In this document: one piece after another, positions 8,701-14,800 of the stretch
How the letters are laid out: each line of letters opens with the position of its first letter
Position numbering within the stretch: the first letter of the stretch is position 1
Origin: Stramenopiles sp. TOSAG23-2
Taxonomy: Eukaryota > Sar
Reading direction: 5' to 3'
Length of the DNA stretch: 14,800 bases
NCBI GenBank assembly: GCA_900128395.1
Contig: LT649745.1
Location: forward strand, 1-14,800
Made by a program: the position numbers and the translations under genes
The notes under the pieces: model-generated
Database searches by the model: none
The model's input: the letters and a program-made list of their open reading frames with translations, nothing else
Told to the model about the DNA's origin: nothing

Positions 8701-11700
8701 GGCTGTCGCAAACCATCCCCTCGTGGCATGGAATGCAACGCGCGGTGGATTCTTTTTGTATCGCATCCCCATGTTCAATTACAAATACTTTTGGAGCATC
8801 GCTGCTGTCGCTTATATTTTGGCGATTATCATAGAATCCTTTCATACATTGGCATTCCCCAGAAGTCATCGCGCCGACTTGCTCTGAAAATGAATTTGGG
8901 ACTACCAAGTTGCACTGCTTGCATTGCGTTTGCCCAAACTCATCTTGGTACTGCCCACCTAGACATTGGGTACAGGTAGCTGCGCCCATGCCGCTGTACC
9001 GGCCAGGCTCGCAATCGGTACAAAAAAGTTTCTGCGTATCTAGAGTCTCGGAAGGTAGAAACTTGCCAGCATCGCATTGTCGGCAACTCCCGGGCATTAA
9101 ATCATACTCGAAACCAGGAGGGCAGCTGGTTACTGACTTTGCCTTAATCGTGCATTTATGCGTTGTTTTCGTGCCTTGTAAGTATAAACCATCGTTGCAT
9201 GTGTTGGATCCATCATTATGAATCATGCACTTTGTAAGTTCTCCTTGATTTAATGCGCACGTCGATTTTTGGTTGTTGACAGCGCAACAAGCACTGTTAC
9301 ATGCTTTGTTGAAATTTGACACATGCCTCCATGCTGCGACATTGTCGTCCAATTCGCTATTCCCTTCAATGTCATTATGAGCTTTTGCCTTCCCAGCATA
9401 ATTGTTTCCAAACCCGCATTTTCTCACAGTTGCTTGAAAATGATTTGAGTCACACGTTAACTCATTGCATTTGTAATCCCCGTTGTTGCTACCTTTATCT
9501 AGTTTAATAGCACCGCCATCACCTTGCACCGCTCCGTTCTCTCCGAAAGTTGTATCAAACAACGCGAATTTCAAAACTGATTTTTTCGCAACCGTTTTTC
9601 CACCAAGTACATTTATCGCGCCCCCGCTTTTCCACGCGTAGTTGCTTGTAAACGACCCGTTGACGATCCTGGCATCCATCGAACCATGGCTGCCAAATGC
9701 ACGACGCACACTTGCAACTTTACCAAGTGCGCCCCTTTCCAAGACCCGTTTGTACCTAATGCCTAACCCTATGGAAACGGCGCCGCCAAATCCGCCTGTC
9801 AGCGTCCCGAAAGTATCTACAGGGCCACGGGCCACGGACATCGCCAAATTGCTTTCAAACTTGCAGTTTGTGCACGTGAATCTAGTATTGACCGGCGCGC
9901 CAGCTGCTTGAAGATCGATCCTACCCAAATAATTTGAATCATCAGTGTAGACATCCAAGTCCGGGTCTACTATTACGCGCCCTGGTTGTGGGCTTTCAAC
10001 AAATATTGCGCCGCCATTACCGGTTACTCGATTATTTCGGAATATGCAACCGTCGCATACAAAGGATTCACCGGAGAAAAAAATAGCCCCTCCGTGATTT
10101 TTCCCAATCGCACCTACAAGAGCTTCTACAGATGGCTGGGGCCGTTCGCAAAATTTAATCACAGTCGTATATGCGGGCTCGGCGTCAACAACGGCATTTG
10201 CATCGTCGTTTGCTAGATTAGGATCTAGCAAGATACGGTCCAGTGTTGACGACGCAACTGAAATTTGAATTGCGCTGTTTTCAACATGTTCCACCAACAT
10301 TGGGTTAAAATCCACGTCGTCTGAAATACCAGCATTTTGAAATTCAATGTTATTTATTGCCAATTCTGCCTTTTCATTAAATATTTTAAGTATACGCATA
10401 TTGTAGCTGTTCATGTACAATGTATCAATATCATTTCTTGTAATGCCTTCGTCAGATCTGGAAGGAGTCACCGATGGCATATCAAATGCTGGTAGTGGAA
10501 CAACAATATCTGCTGGCGCAATTATAGGCTTAATCGTGTCATTGTAAAAGCCCTTGGCGCTGAATGAAATTTTGTTGAATCTTGATACAATACCATCACG
10601 TTTTGGAATTAATTCTCCCGCCTTGAACGGCGCCATCATGGCACCTTCAAGAATGTAATAGTCATAATTCGCCTGTTCCCCTTTTGCCTTATTTGTTACC
10701 TTGAGCACTGAAATTTTTTCCGGCCGCCACACACAATTCATCCCTGGTTGAGATATATCGCACACTGGCATCAATTCCTGTGTATCGCCATTCTGCAGTA
10801 ATTCTCCAATTTTTACCCCACTCCGAGCACAGCTATGGGTTGGAAGTTCCACCGTCAATTCAGAGCCAGATAATGATGGCGAAGCACCTGTAGGAAATGT
10901 CACTGGTCCCATAACTTCCGTAACGTGCGTGATGTATTGTGTAGGCCCAAGGTCTAATGTCAAGGCCTCGGATCCACCATGACAATAATACGTGCACGGG
11001 GGCTGCATGCAATAAATCCTGTCAACAGCGACACCTGAATTCACCAAGCCTGGGGTTGCCATCGTTGCCTGGATGCATGCAGCTGAACCTCCGGATGACG
11101 TTCCAACTTTGACCGTCCCTTCACCTACTATAGTAGCTCCAGCAGTATCAATACGCCGCTGCTCAAGTTTGTCATCTACCTTAATTTTGAAATTTGCAGG
11201 GGGGTCTGTATATCCGACCATTATATTGTTGATATCAGCGATCTTTTTCAATCCAGTGTAACAGATTACCTGCGTCTTCGGCGAAAATGTATAACCAGAA
11301 AACTGACCCGTATGTGCAGGGTCGGTGTACCTCACTTTCAGCCGTATAGAATCAACCACTGTTACGGCGACTTCCGCATCTTTTGATTTTAGCTTACCAG
11401 GAATGGAAACAGTAACCATGTCTCCAGTAGTTTGACGATGTGGGCCTGGGAATGTCAAGGTCAACTCCCCTTGATTGTACACTACATTTTGCACTTGTTC
11501 CAAAACTGGTGAACGGCTAATTACCTCTAACGTTGATTTTAAAAAGAATGGGCCAGCATTGGCATGCAACTGGATATCTAGCGATGTCGTGCCTTGTAAC
11601 AAGCCTGCAGTATTATCAACTTTAAAAGCGCGCATCAAAGCATTTCCTGGATTGCAAAACTTTTCGACTGTATTTTTATCTAATACAATTCTTGCTACGG

Positions 11701-14700
11701 ATCCTATTTTTTGAAATGCAGCGCCAGTGTAACTGCCAGGGCACTGCCCATTCGCGTCTAATACTTGATCGCAGCTTCCTACCAAAACTGTTTCTGCTGC
11801 ATCAGATGTTGCATTGATTTGATACGATAACAACAAGCGATTTTTCACTTGCACTAAAAAAACGCTATCCTCGCAGGATCTCAGCGAGACTGGCATGCTA
11901 GAAGCTTCTTTCCAATAACGAGAATCATCCAAAGGAGGTACCGCCTCGCCATTATTTAACGCGTTGCGTGTAGTTTGGAAATATTTCGTGTCATCAGTAC
12001 TTTTTTCTTCAATTATTAAGTCGATATTAAATGTCGGGCTTTCAATAGAACGCGCAGCGCCGTAATAACTATTTTTTTCAGCCAATGTAGATGTTGGATT
12101 TTTAAATTGTATTCCAAAAAGAGTCAAGGCATTAAATCTTGAGACAATCATTTTATACCGAACCGTATTTTTCACAACCCATGAACCTGCGCTCCACCCC
12201 ATTGCTTTGGCATCTATGTTGATCGTTTTACTACCTTCGTTACTATCGAAAGCAATTACCGCTGATCGATTTCCTGTTGAAATATTATACGTTGTACCGC
12301 TTAGTTCAAAAGATACTTCAATAGTTTTAAAGTTGCTTCTTGCGTAAATCGCAAAACTGTTCAATGTGCCAGTGGAGACATAGTACGGACCCATGAAATT
12401 TGCCGTGAATTTTGGCCACATTTGCAATCCATGATTGTCTGTAATGTCAGGTGCGGCTGCAGCTAATGAGAGCAATCTAGGATGAAGGCACTGAGGCTGG
12501 TGTAAACGTTTTAATTTGCTCCCCAACGTCGATAAAGCAGTTGGTTGACATCTAAAATCTGTTGAAGCTTCGCTTGGAGGGGGGGGTGCTTGGCAAGCCC
12601 CTCCTGTGCACACAGCGCCACCAAAGCAACTAGTCCGGGTGATATTTTCGGTAGTCGTGACGTTGTTCGCATCGGTGCTAGTTTTAATAAACTCGACCTT
12701 CGTCGTGCGCGACGTCGTATTGTAAACACAACTCAAAACCTTGGGAGTACCAACACCATATTTCTGTCTCATCTCATCGATCAAAGTTTCATTTACTATA
12801 GATTCGTTATATGGCAAATATTTTGTCCATGTCGTCGAAACACATGATTTTGATGGACAATCACTATCCCGTTCGCAAAATGGATAATTAGGATTATCGG
12901 TCTCTGTAACAGTTTCAAAAGTTGTACAATCGTTAGATGTAATTTGGACCGAGGTGTCTTGCAACATGTTGACAATGCCTGTCGCTGAACATCCCTGATC
13001 TTGGCATTTTGTAGTATCGGTACTTTTGCAAGCGGCCCCACCACCTTCTACAACCTTTGATCCGTAAGTCAACGAAAAAATAGGCGACATTACCATTCGT
13101 ACTTTTTTCTGAGTTGTCTGGTAATCAGAAAATTGTGCATCTGGTAACGTAGATTGATAGGAACAAGCAACAACTTTCAACGTAGTCTTTGCGCCACTTT
13201 TTCCCGACGCGATGGGAAATGTATATTTGTATCCATACACAGTGCCACCGTCAGTCGTTGTTTTGATTTGTTGACCAACTCTACATTTGATTTCACTTTT
13301 TGTGCTGGATGGGTCTTGCATCATCATCGCCATGTTATTTGGATCGTATTCTTCATACTGATTTCTCCATATATCACAAACCGGATTAATCACCGTGTCA
13401 AAATCCCCTCCGCCTTGCGTGTAACATAGCGTGACTGGCGACTCATCATGTGGATAATTTCCGGTGATACCATTTGCGAAATTAGTCTCGTTGCAAACTT
13501 CATCATTTTGAAGCAGACGTTGAATAGTACCACCTTGACTTATCAATGTGAAATCACAACATTTAAAGTAGTTAAAATCTTTAAGGGAAGTTGGCTGGTT
13601 GGAGTCGTCGATATCACCATAAGAGAAACCATAATTGTATTGTGGACAGGTTGCTGAGTTGGCGTTATTCATCTTCCAAGCTTGAAAAAACTCTCCAGTC
13701 CTATCTTCCGTAATTGTAAGTTCAATTTCATTTTCACTATTTGGTGGCATCCACGCAATCGTTTCGTTGCGGTTGTTATTACTGGTGGATTCGATATCTA
13801 TATCATTTATAAAGACTCCAGTTATTTTCAGGCCATTCATGATATACGGTGTTCGTATTTGATTTGGTGTTTGTGTACTAGCTGCAGCCGTTGTTTGGGC
13901 TCCTTTGCTCGTTTGGTAATCAACGCAACGCACACTTCCGCACTGGGAGTCCGATAAGCAAATTTCGTTATTATTTATGCATGGGGTGAATTCGTTACAA
14001 AATGTTCGTGGAGCAGAACCTCCAATCGAATTAAGACACTCCTCTTGCGTATCGTATACTTTTCCAGTAAAGGTATCGATAATTGGCCCATCATTAAACT
14101 GTGCGGTGCCTTGGTAAATAAGATCCAAGTATCCACTAGCTCTGTAAAACCTCAAGCTCATTTTCTGAAGGCGACCTGTTTCCACTATTTTCCTGCCAAC
14201 AACACTATTCGCATTGCTGCAAACACCTGGTAAATTTCCACCATCCAAAGTCCAATCGCAACTACCATGGCAGCAATCTGAATCACCGCGGCAAGGCTGT
14301 AGATCCTGAGTGCAATTCCATACTTGACATGTGCCAGCTGCAGTGGAAGACGTGACGGGCACGTTATTCATTGGAATGCCTTCACAGAACATCCTTCTTC
14401 CAGTGACCGGATCCACTCCGCACGCTTCATTTTGCCCACATTTGTCTCCAAGTCCACACAACCCATCTGAATTGACTTGATCACATGCTACAGTACATTT
14501 TTTTATGTTTGTAATGTCATCTAATACGCATTTCCCCCCTGCGAAGCAATCTGCCTTTGAAAGGCAAGTCTCATCTTGGCCACAGTATCCTTGTTTAGAA
14601 ACGCATGCCGGGGGGAAAGCAATTGAATCATAAAAGCAACCAATGGATTCACAAGTATCCTGGCTATATTGGACCGAACATGTAGCTTGGTCAGAGATAG

Positions 14701-14800
14701 CACCCAAGGTACATTGGCACAAATTATTTGTACAATTCCTAGAAACGCATGCCGCATTCCCTTCCGCCGGAGTCGCGCCTACTCCACACGATTCCTGATT
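5738..14800 (-). CDS. Giant multi-domain surface receptor-like membrane protein (5' partial)
   Basis: The frame is open without introns from the right edge (14800) to TAA at 5738-5740, giving 3020 residues. The start lies outside the window, and the TTG at 14722 is internal. Numbering below uses Cys-Gln-Cys at 14719 as residues 2-4. Order: Cys-rich ectodomain (to about 725); beta-rich region (763-1452); GGAI/FxxN beta-helix (1453-1790); GCC2/GCC3 ephrin-receptor-like Cys repeats (1867-2147); membrane segment (2167-2190); EF-hands (loops 2196-2207 and 2236-2247); Lys-rich linker; DIDGDG loop (2435-2446); seven 11-residue repeats (2447-2523); conserved multi-pass domain (2582-2932); basic tail. 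More than ten N-glycosylation sequons lie before the first membrane segment, which supports an extracellular N-terminus. Family knowledge suggests an adhesion or sensory surface protein; no ligand can be inferred. No sequence beyond gene 2 suggests an operon partner. Confidence 0.88.
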   Translation of the reverse strand, partial: NQESCGVGATPAEGNAACVSRNCTNNLCQCTLGAISDQATCSVQYSQDTCESIGCFYDSIAFPPACVSKQGYCGQDETCLSKADCFAGGKCVLDDITNIKKCTVACDQVNSDGLCGLGDKCGQNEACGVDPVTGRRMFCEGIPMNNVPVTSSTAAGTCQVWNCTQDLQPCRGDSDCCHGSCDWTLDGGNLPGVCSNANSVVGRKIVETGRLQKMSLRFYRASGYLDLIYQGTAQFNDGPIIDTFTGKVYDTQEECLNSIGGSAPRTFCNEFTPCINNNEICLSDSQCGSVRCVDYQTSKGAQTTAAASTQTPNQIRTPYIMNGLKITGVFINDIDIESTSNNNRNETIAWMPPNSENEIELTITEDRTGEFFQAWKMNNANSATCPQYNYGFSYGDIDDSNQPTSLKDFNYFKCCDFTLISQGGTIQRLLQNDEVCNETNFANGITGNYPHDESPVTLCYTQGGGDFDTVINPVCDIWRNQYEEYDPNNMAMMMQDPSSTKSEIKCRVGQQIKTTTDGGTVYGYKYTFPIASGKSGAKTTLKVVACSYQSTLPDAQFSDYQTTQKKVRMVMSPIFSLTYGSKVVEGGGAACKSTDTTKCQDQGCSATGIVNMLQDTSVQITSNDCTTFETVTETDNPNYPFCERDSDCPSKSCVSTTWTKYLPYNESIVNETLIDEMRQKYGVGTPKVLSCVYNTTSRTTKVEFIKTSTDANNVTTTENITRTSCFGGAVCTGGACQAPPPPSEASTDFRCQPTALSTLGSKLKRLHQPQCLHPRLLSLAAAAPDITDNHGLQMWPKFTANFMGPYYVSTGTLNSFAIYARSNFKTIEVSFELSGTTYNISTGNRSAVIAFDSNEGSKTINIDAKAMGWSAGSWVVKNTVRYKMIVSRFNALTLFGIQFKNPTSTLAEKNSYYGAARSIESPTFNIDLIIEEKSTDDTKYFQTTRNALNNGEAVPPLDDSRYWKEASSMPVSLRSCEDSVFLVQVKNRLLLSYQINATSDAAETVLVGSCDQVLDANGQCPGSYTGAAFQKIGSVARIVLDKNTVEKFCNPGNALMRAFKVDNTAGLLQGTTSLDIQLHANAGPFFLKSTLEVISRSPVLEQVQNVVYNQGELTLTFPGPHRQTTGDMVTVSIPGKLKSKDAEVAVTVVDSIRLKVRYTDPAHTGQFSGYTFSPKTQVICYTGLKKIADINNIMVGYTDPPANFKIKVDDKLEQRRIDTAGATIVGEGTVKVGTSSGGSAACIQATMATPGLVNSGVAVDRIYCMQPPCTYYCHGGSEALTLDLGPTQYITHVTEVMGPVTFPTGASPSLSGSELTVELPTHSCARSGVKIGELLQNGDTQELMPVCDISQPGMNCVWRPEKISVLKVTNKAKGEQANYDYYILEGAMMAPFKAGELIPKRDGIVSRFNKISFSAKGFYNDTIKPIIAPADIVVPLPAFDMPSVTPSRSDEGITRNDIDTLYMNSYNMRILKIFNEKAELAINNIEFQNAGISDDVDFNPMLVEHVENSAIQISVASSTLDRILLDPNLANDDANAVVDAEPAYTTVIKFCERPQPSVEALVGAIGKNHGGAIFFSGESFVCDGCIFRNNRVTGNGGAIFVESPQPGRVIVDPDLDVYTDDSNYLGRIDLQAAGAPVNTRFTCTNCKFESNLAMSVARGPVDTFGTLTGGFGGAVSIGLGIRYKRVLERGALGKVASVRRAFGSHGSMDARIVNGSFTSNYAWKSGGAINVLGGKTVAKKSVLKFALFDTTFGENGAVQGDGGAIKLDKGSNNGDYKCNELTCDSNHFQATVRKCGFGNNYAGKAKAHNDIEGNSELDDNVAAWRHVSNFNKACNSACCAVNNQKSTCALNQGELTKCMIHNDGSNTCNDGLYLQGTKTTHKCTIKAKSVTSCPPGFEYDLMPGSCRQCDAGKFLPSETLDTQKLFCTDCEPGRYSGMGAATCTQCLGGQYQDEFGQTQCKQCNLVVPNSFSEQVGAMTSGECQCMKGFYDNRQNISDSSDAPKVFVIEHGDAIQKESTARCIPCHEGMVCDSPGVTLREVHAKTGYWRTSEESSMMYVCADVDAPDANKETSKFCPGGNITSMCGEGRSICSVHTSRNESCLAAYPSLTEKQLNAHCNLIYEKSGCNVDMKYNLNGIDSCCQWQSIAPLCSRCGPFTKYTKSNDLPGECFKCPDPSDPALAASRRKIQAAANLLMGGMPTLFFFVFLFMLTRAGMVFKMIDSDDSGYIEVDELIFAVRHYAGFTKEKISDNRIKKIFIVFDPDGNGKIEEAIFTSLWQHIHAEVFHPTEKKKVFKRASICILHLLKKTKDEKKKEIRKEHVEHLDDKEFTEYINNDTVEVKEKNLVHHAKQFKTSGGKKKYSLFKAKMNKVKFARNMVSDMMVGAALDVDTKAIKEGIADITDNTAEIQETDEFQEINDKTATEGVGEIEVVPDIDTSGAQVNIDTSGVVGNVGDVVGADIDGDGIQKGIDGMKAGMNKAKDGMKAGMNKAKDGAAKGMELAKDGAAKGMEAAKDGAAKGMELAKDGAAKGLELAKDGAAKGLELAKDGAKIGGELAGKGLDMANKMAPKELKDAGKKVAAGFSKQANQLDLDVPDAVKIHKIPKLGPTFKIIFGWGQIMSSFNVTFKIQWPESFDRLMDGMYAPFNLDITQYFGEVGCVQNTDYLSTFLFMMVTFAVLISLLIGAAFFAFLMKKFCPNKIFQPKYDMKTVRANGFRLLNSIVFMMYPGLSLRVFRAFANKTYGKITYLSADMSIRIIPESPEYTSLKSYAWLFMFLYVFCIPVAFGAILYTNRQAIAHDPDDHDEHIDPNWHSEVIKVRKEFGSIYGDYRRKYYFWEIIEMGRKVVLIGALVMVPIPSLQIFFGVLICFGYSFMAALMEPFSDPADQNLQFITSLQLFLTLATGFYISYRAFEVAASGMDTDQARANDMFIEPLLMLLSSAVFLCIFFVIYITFKELCIKTVVNNVKSLLEARKKKIQKEKTQKDLLKSLQGGEQVDGKSKYVVKKKEIIQITVNKSV
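5747..5752 (-). terminator. AATAAA signal inside the last codons of gene 3
   Basis: The minus strand reads AAT AAA AGC GTT TAA, so the hexamer forms the codons for Asn-Lys in the terminal Asn-Lys-Ser-Val. Its 3' end is 30 nt before the ATG of the next gene. Cleavage 10-30 nt downstream would therefore fall in or next to the 21-nt gap between the genes. The 9-base word AATAAAAGC also occurs at the gene 1 3' end (3462-3470). Confidence 0.5.
5927..6979 (-). other. Gene 3 domain: C-terminal multi-pass membrane domain
   Basis: Residues 2582-2932 start with PTFKIIFGWGQIMSSFNV and an NLDITQYFGEVGC stretch. Hydrophobic segments follow near 2642-2668, 2690-2704 (weak), 2743-2765, 2819-2854 (probably two), 2865-2885 and 2907-2932. 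A YYFWEIIEMGRK motif and a DPADQNLQFITSLQLFLTL motif lie between them. This order (K-I-x-x-x-x-x-Q-I start, WExxExxRK, NLQ...LFLTL) is what I recall from protist proteins with GCC2/GCC3 repeats. Channel or transduction activity is possible but not shown. The roughly 60-residue basic tail follows. Confidence 0.7.
7154..7384 (-). repeat. Seven 33-bp repeats encoding an LEA-like 11-mer array
   Basis: Residues 2447-2523 are seven 11-residue units: two of GMKAGMNKAKD, then five variants of GAAKGMELAKD. A degenerate eighth unit (GAKIGGELAG) follows. The two GMKAGMNKAKD units (7319-7351 and 7352-7384) are identical at the DNA level, showing recent duplication. An 11-residue Ala/Lys/acidic period resembles group 3 LEA repeats and predicts amphipathic helix or coiled coil. 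The array lies in the cytosolic linker between the EF-hands and the multi-pass domain. Confidence 0.92.
7982..8017 (-). other. Gene 3: EF-hand loop 2 (position 12 lost)
   Basis: The loop DPDGNGKIEEAI is canonical through position 9, but position 12, normally Glu or Asp, is Ile (codon ATA). The flanking helices look intact. Paired with loop 1 it would make an EF-hand pair with one strong and one weak or structural site. Confidence 0.85.
8102..8137 (-). other. Gene 3: EF-hand loop 1 (canonical)
   Basis: The loop DSDDSGYIEVDE has acidic or Ser ligands at positions 1, 3, 5, 9 and 12, Gly at 6 and Ile at 8, so it is a complete Ca2+-binding loop. It starts six residues after the membrane segment, which places a calcium sensor at the inner membrane face. 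Confidence 0.9.
8153..8224 (-). other. Gene 3: first transmembrane segment
   Basis: Residues about 2167-2190 are hydrophobic (ANLLMGGMPTLFFFVFLFML) and flanked by RRK on the outer side and RAG...FK on the inner side. The segment separates the sequon- and Cys-rich ectodomain from EF-hands and Lys-rich sequence, so it is assigned as the passage from outside to cytosol. Confidence 0.8.
8282..9124 (-). other. Gene 3 domain: GCC2/GCC3 ephrin-receptor-like Cys repeats
   Basis: Residues about 1867-2147 contain successive CPPGFE...CRQCDAGKF, CTDCEPGRYSG, CTQCLGGQYQD and CKQC units. A GYWR word, a CPGG motif and a final APLCSRCGPF...CFKCP follow, directly before the first membrane segment. This order is typical of large protist surface proteins with TNFR/ephrin-like Cys repeats. 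It probably forms a disulfide-rich stalk. Confidence 0.8.
9353..10366 (-). other. Gene 3 domain: Pmp-like right-handed beta-helix
   Basis: Five GGA(I/V) motifs at residues 1544, 1570, 1646, 1700 and 1736 alternate with FxxN motifs: FRNN 1561, FESN 1622, FTSN 1691, FGEN 1726, FGNN 1771. This pairing is the signature of polymorphic-membrane-protein repeats, which fold as right-handed parallel beta-helices of the pectin-lyase type. No pectin-lyase catalytic set is evident, so an adhesive or structural role is more likely than an enzymatic one. Confidence 0.75.
10367..12436 (-). other. Gene 3 domain: beta-rich extracellular region of unknown fold
   Basis: Residues about 763-1452 alternate short hydrophobic and polar stretches with few cysteines, as in beta-sandwich modules. 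Residues about 1095-1133 (HRQTTGDMVTV... TVVDSIRLKVRY) resemble from memory the HGLxxGDxVxI ... TVVDxxTF pattern of small Ig-like beta modules in large surface proteins. That resemblance is weak. Otherwise nothing is recognised. Confidence 0.4.
12548..14800 (-). other. Gene 3 domain: N-terminal Cys-rich glycosylated ectodomain
   Basis: Many cysteines occur in short spacings, with a recurring pattern of acidic or serine residues before Cys-x4-Cys: KADCFAGGKC, GDSDCCHGSC, SDSQCGSVRC, RDSDCPSKSC. Sequons NCT, NET, NES and NIT are frequent. A 15-base word (tagaaacgcatgccg) recurs 144 bases apart, in frame, at 14596 and 14740, encoding ACVS-type motifs. The region ends in a Pro-rich linker near 12570-12590. 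No named domain is certain; the disulfide-rich repeats are like those of other protist surface proteins. Confidence 0.65.

Noticed and set aside
9353-10366. Active pectin or polysaccharide lyase
   Set aside because: The beta-helix repeats lack a recognisable set of catalytic Asp/Arg residues, and the motif pattern is of the adhesin type.
14282-14290. RGD tripeptide in the ectodomain (CRGDSDC)
   Set aside because: RGD is short and occurs by chance. Here it sits inside a recurring GDSDC-type disulfide motif, and there is no reason to expect integrin-like partners.
14720-14722. TTG at 14722 as the start of gene 3
   Set aside because: The frame stays open for a further 26 codons to the window edge, with the same Cys-rich pattern (ESCGVGATPAEGNAACVS), so this is internal.
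5738-14800. Possible alternative genetic code (TAA read as an amino acid)
   Set aside because: None of the long frames contains in-frame TAA, TAG or TGA, and the three genes end in TAA, TGA and TAA. The standard code explains everything.

Overview
The window is nuclear DNA of a microbial eukaryote, read with the standard genetic code. The evidence is a 9 kb intron-free reading frame for a multi-domain surface membrane protein, a protein with a mitochondrial presequence, a deadenylase-family enzyme with poly-asparagine tracts, AATAAA polyadenylation signals, and AT-rich intergenic DNA (about 25% GC in hand-counted lines). Giant proteins that join Cys-rich GCC2/GCC3 (ephrin-receptor-like) repeats to EF-hands and a multi-pass membrane domain are, from general knowledge, typical of stramenopiles and some other algal or protist lineages. 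A stramenopile-like protist is my best guess, at low confidence.

Layout. Bases 1-1708 are AT-rich and carry no supportable gene. They contain a 292-bp tandem duplication (877-1460) and one small GC-rich islet (about 1481-1535). Gene 1 (+, 1709-3460) encodes a 583-residue unrecognised protein with a strong mitochondrial presequence and a duplicated C-terminal module. It is convergent with gene 2 (-, 3689-5716), an Angel/CCR4-type endonuclease-exonuclease-phosphatase (EEP) protein with a CxxC zinc-ribbon-like N-terminus. Gene 3 (-, 5738 to the right edge; its 5' end lies outside the window) encodes at least 3020 residues. In order these are a Cys-rich glycosylated ectodomain, beta-rich modules, a Pmp-like GGAI/FxxN beta-helix, GCC2/GCC3-type Cys repeats, a membrane segment, EF-hands, an 11-residue repeat resembling late-embryogenesis-abundant (LEA) proteins, and a multi-pass membrane domain.

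How the genes relate. No shared pathway is evident. The notable relation is physical. The stop codon of gene 3 lies only 21 nt from the ATG of gene 2, in the same frame. An AATAAA for gene 3 is embedded in its own last codons, which would place mRNA cleavage inside that gap. Gene 1 also has AATAAA directly after its stop. This points to a compact genome with very short 3' ends.

The usable starts are the ATGs at 1709 (gene 1) and 5716 (gene 2). Gene 3 has no start in the window, and its frame stays open to base 14800. I see no CRISPR array, rRNA, tRNA or recognisable transposase. The strongest candidates for something new are the composite architecture of the gene 3 protein, including a Pmp-like helix and an LEA-like 11-mer linker in one receptor-like chain, and the gene 3/gene 2 junction.
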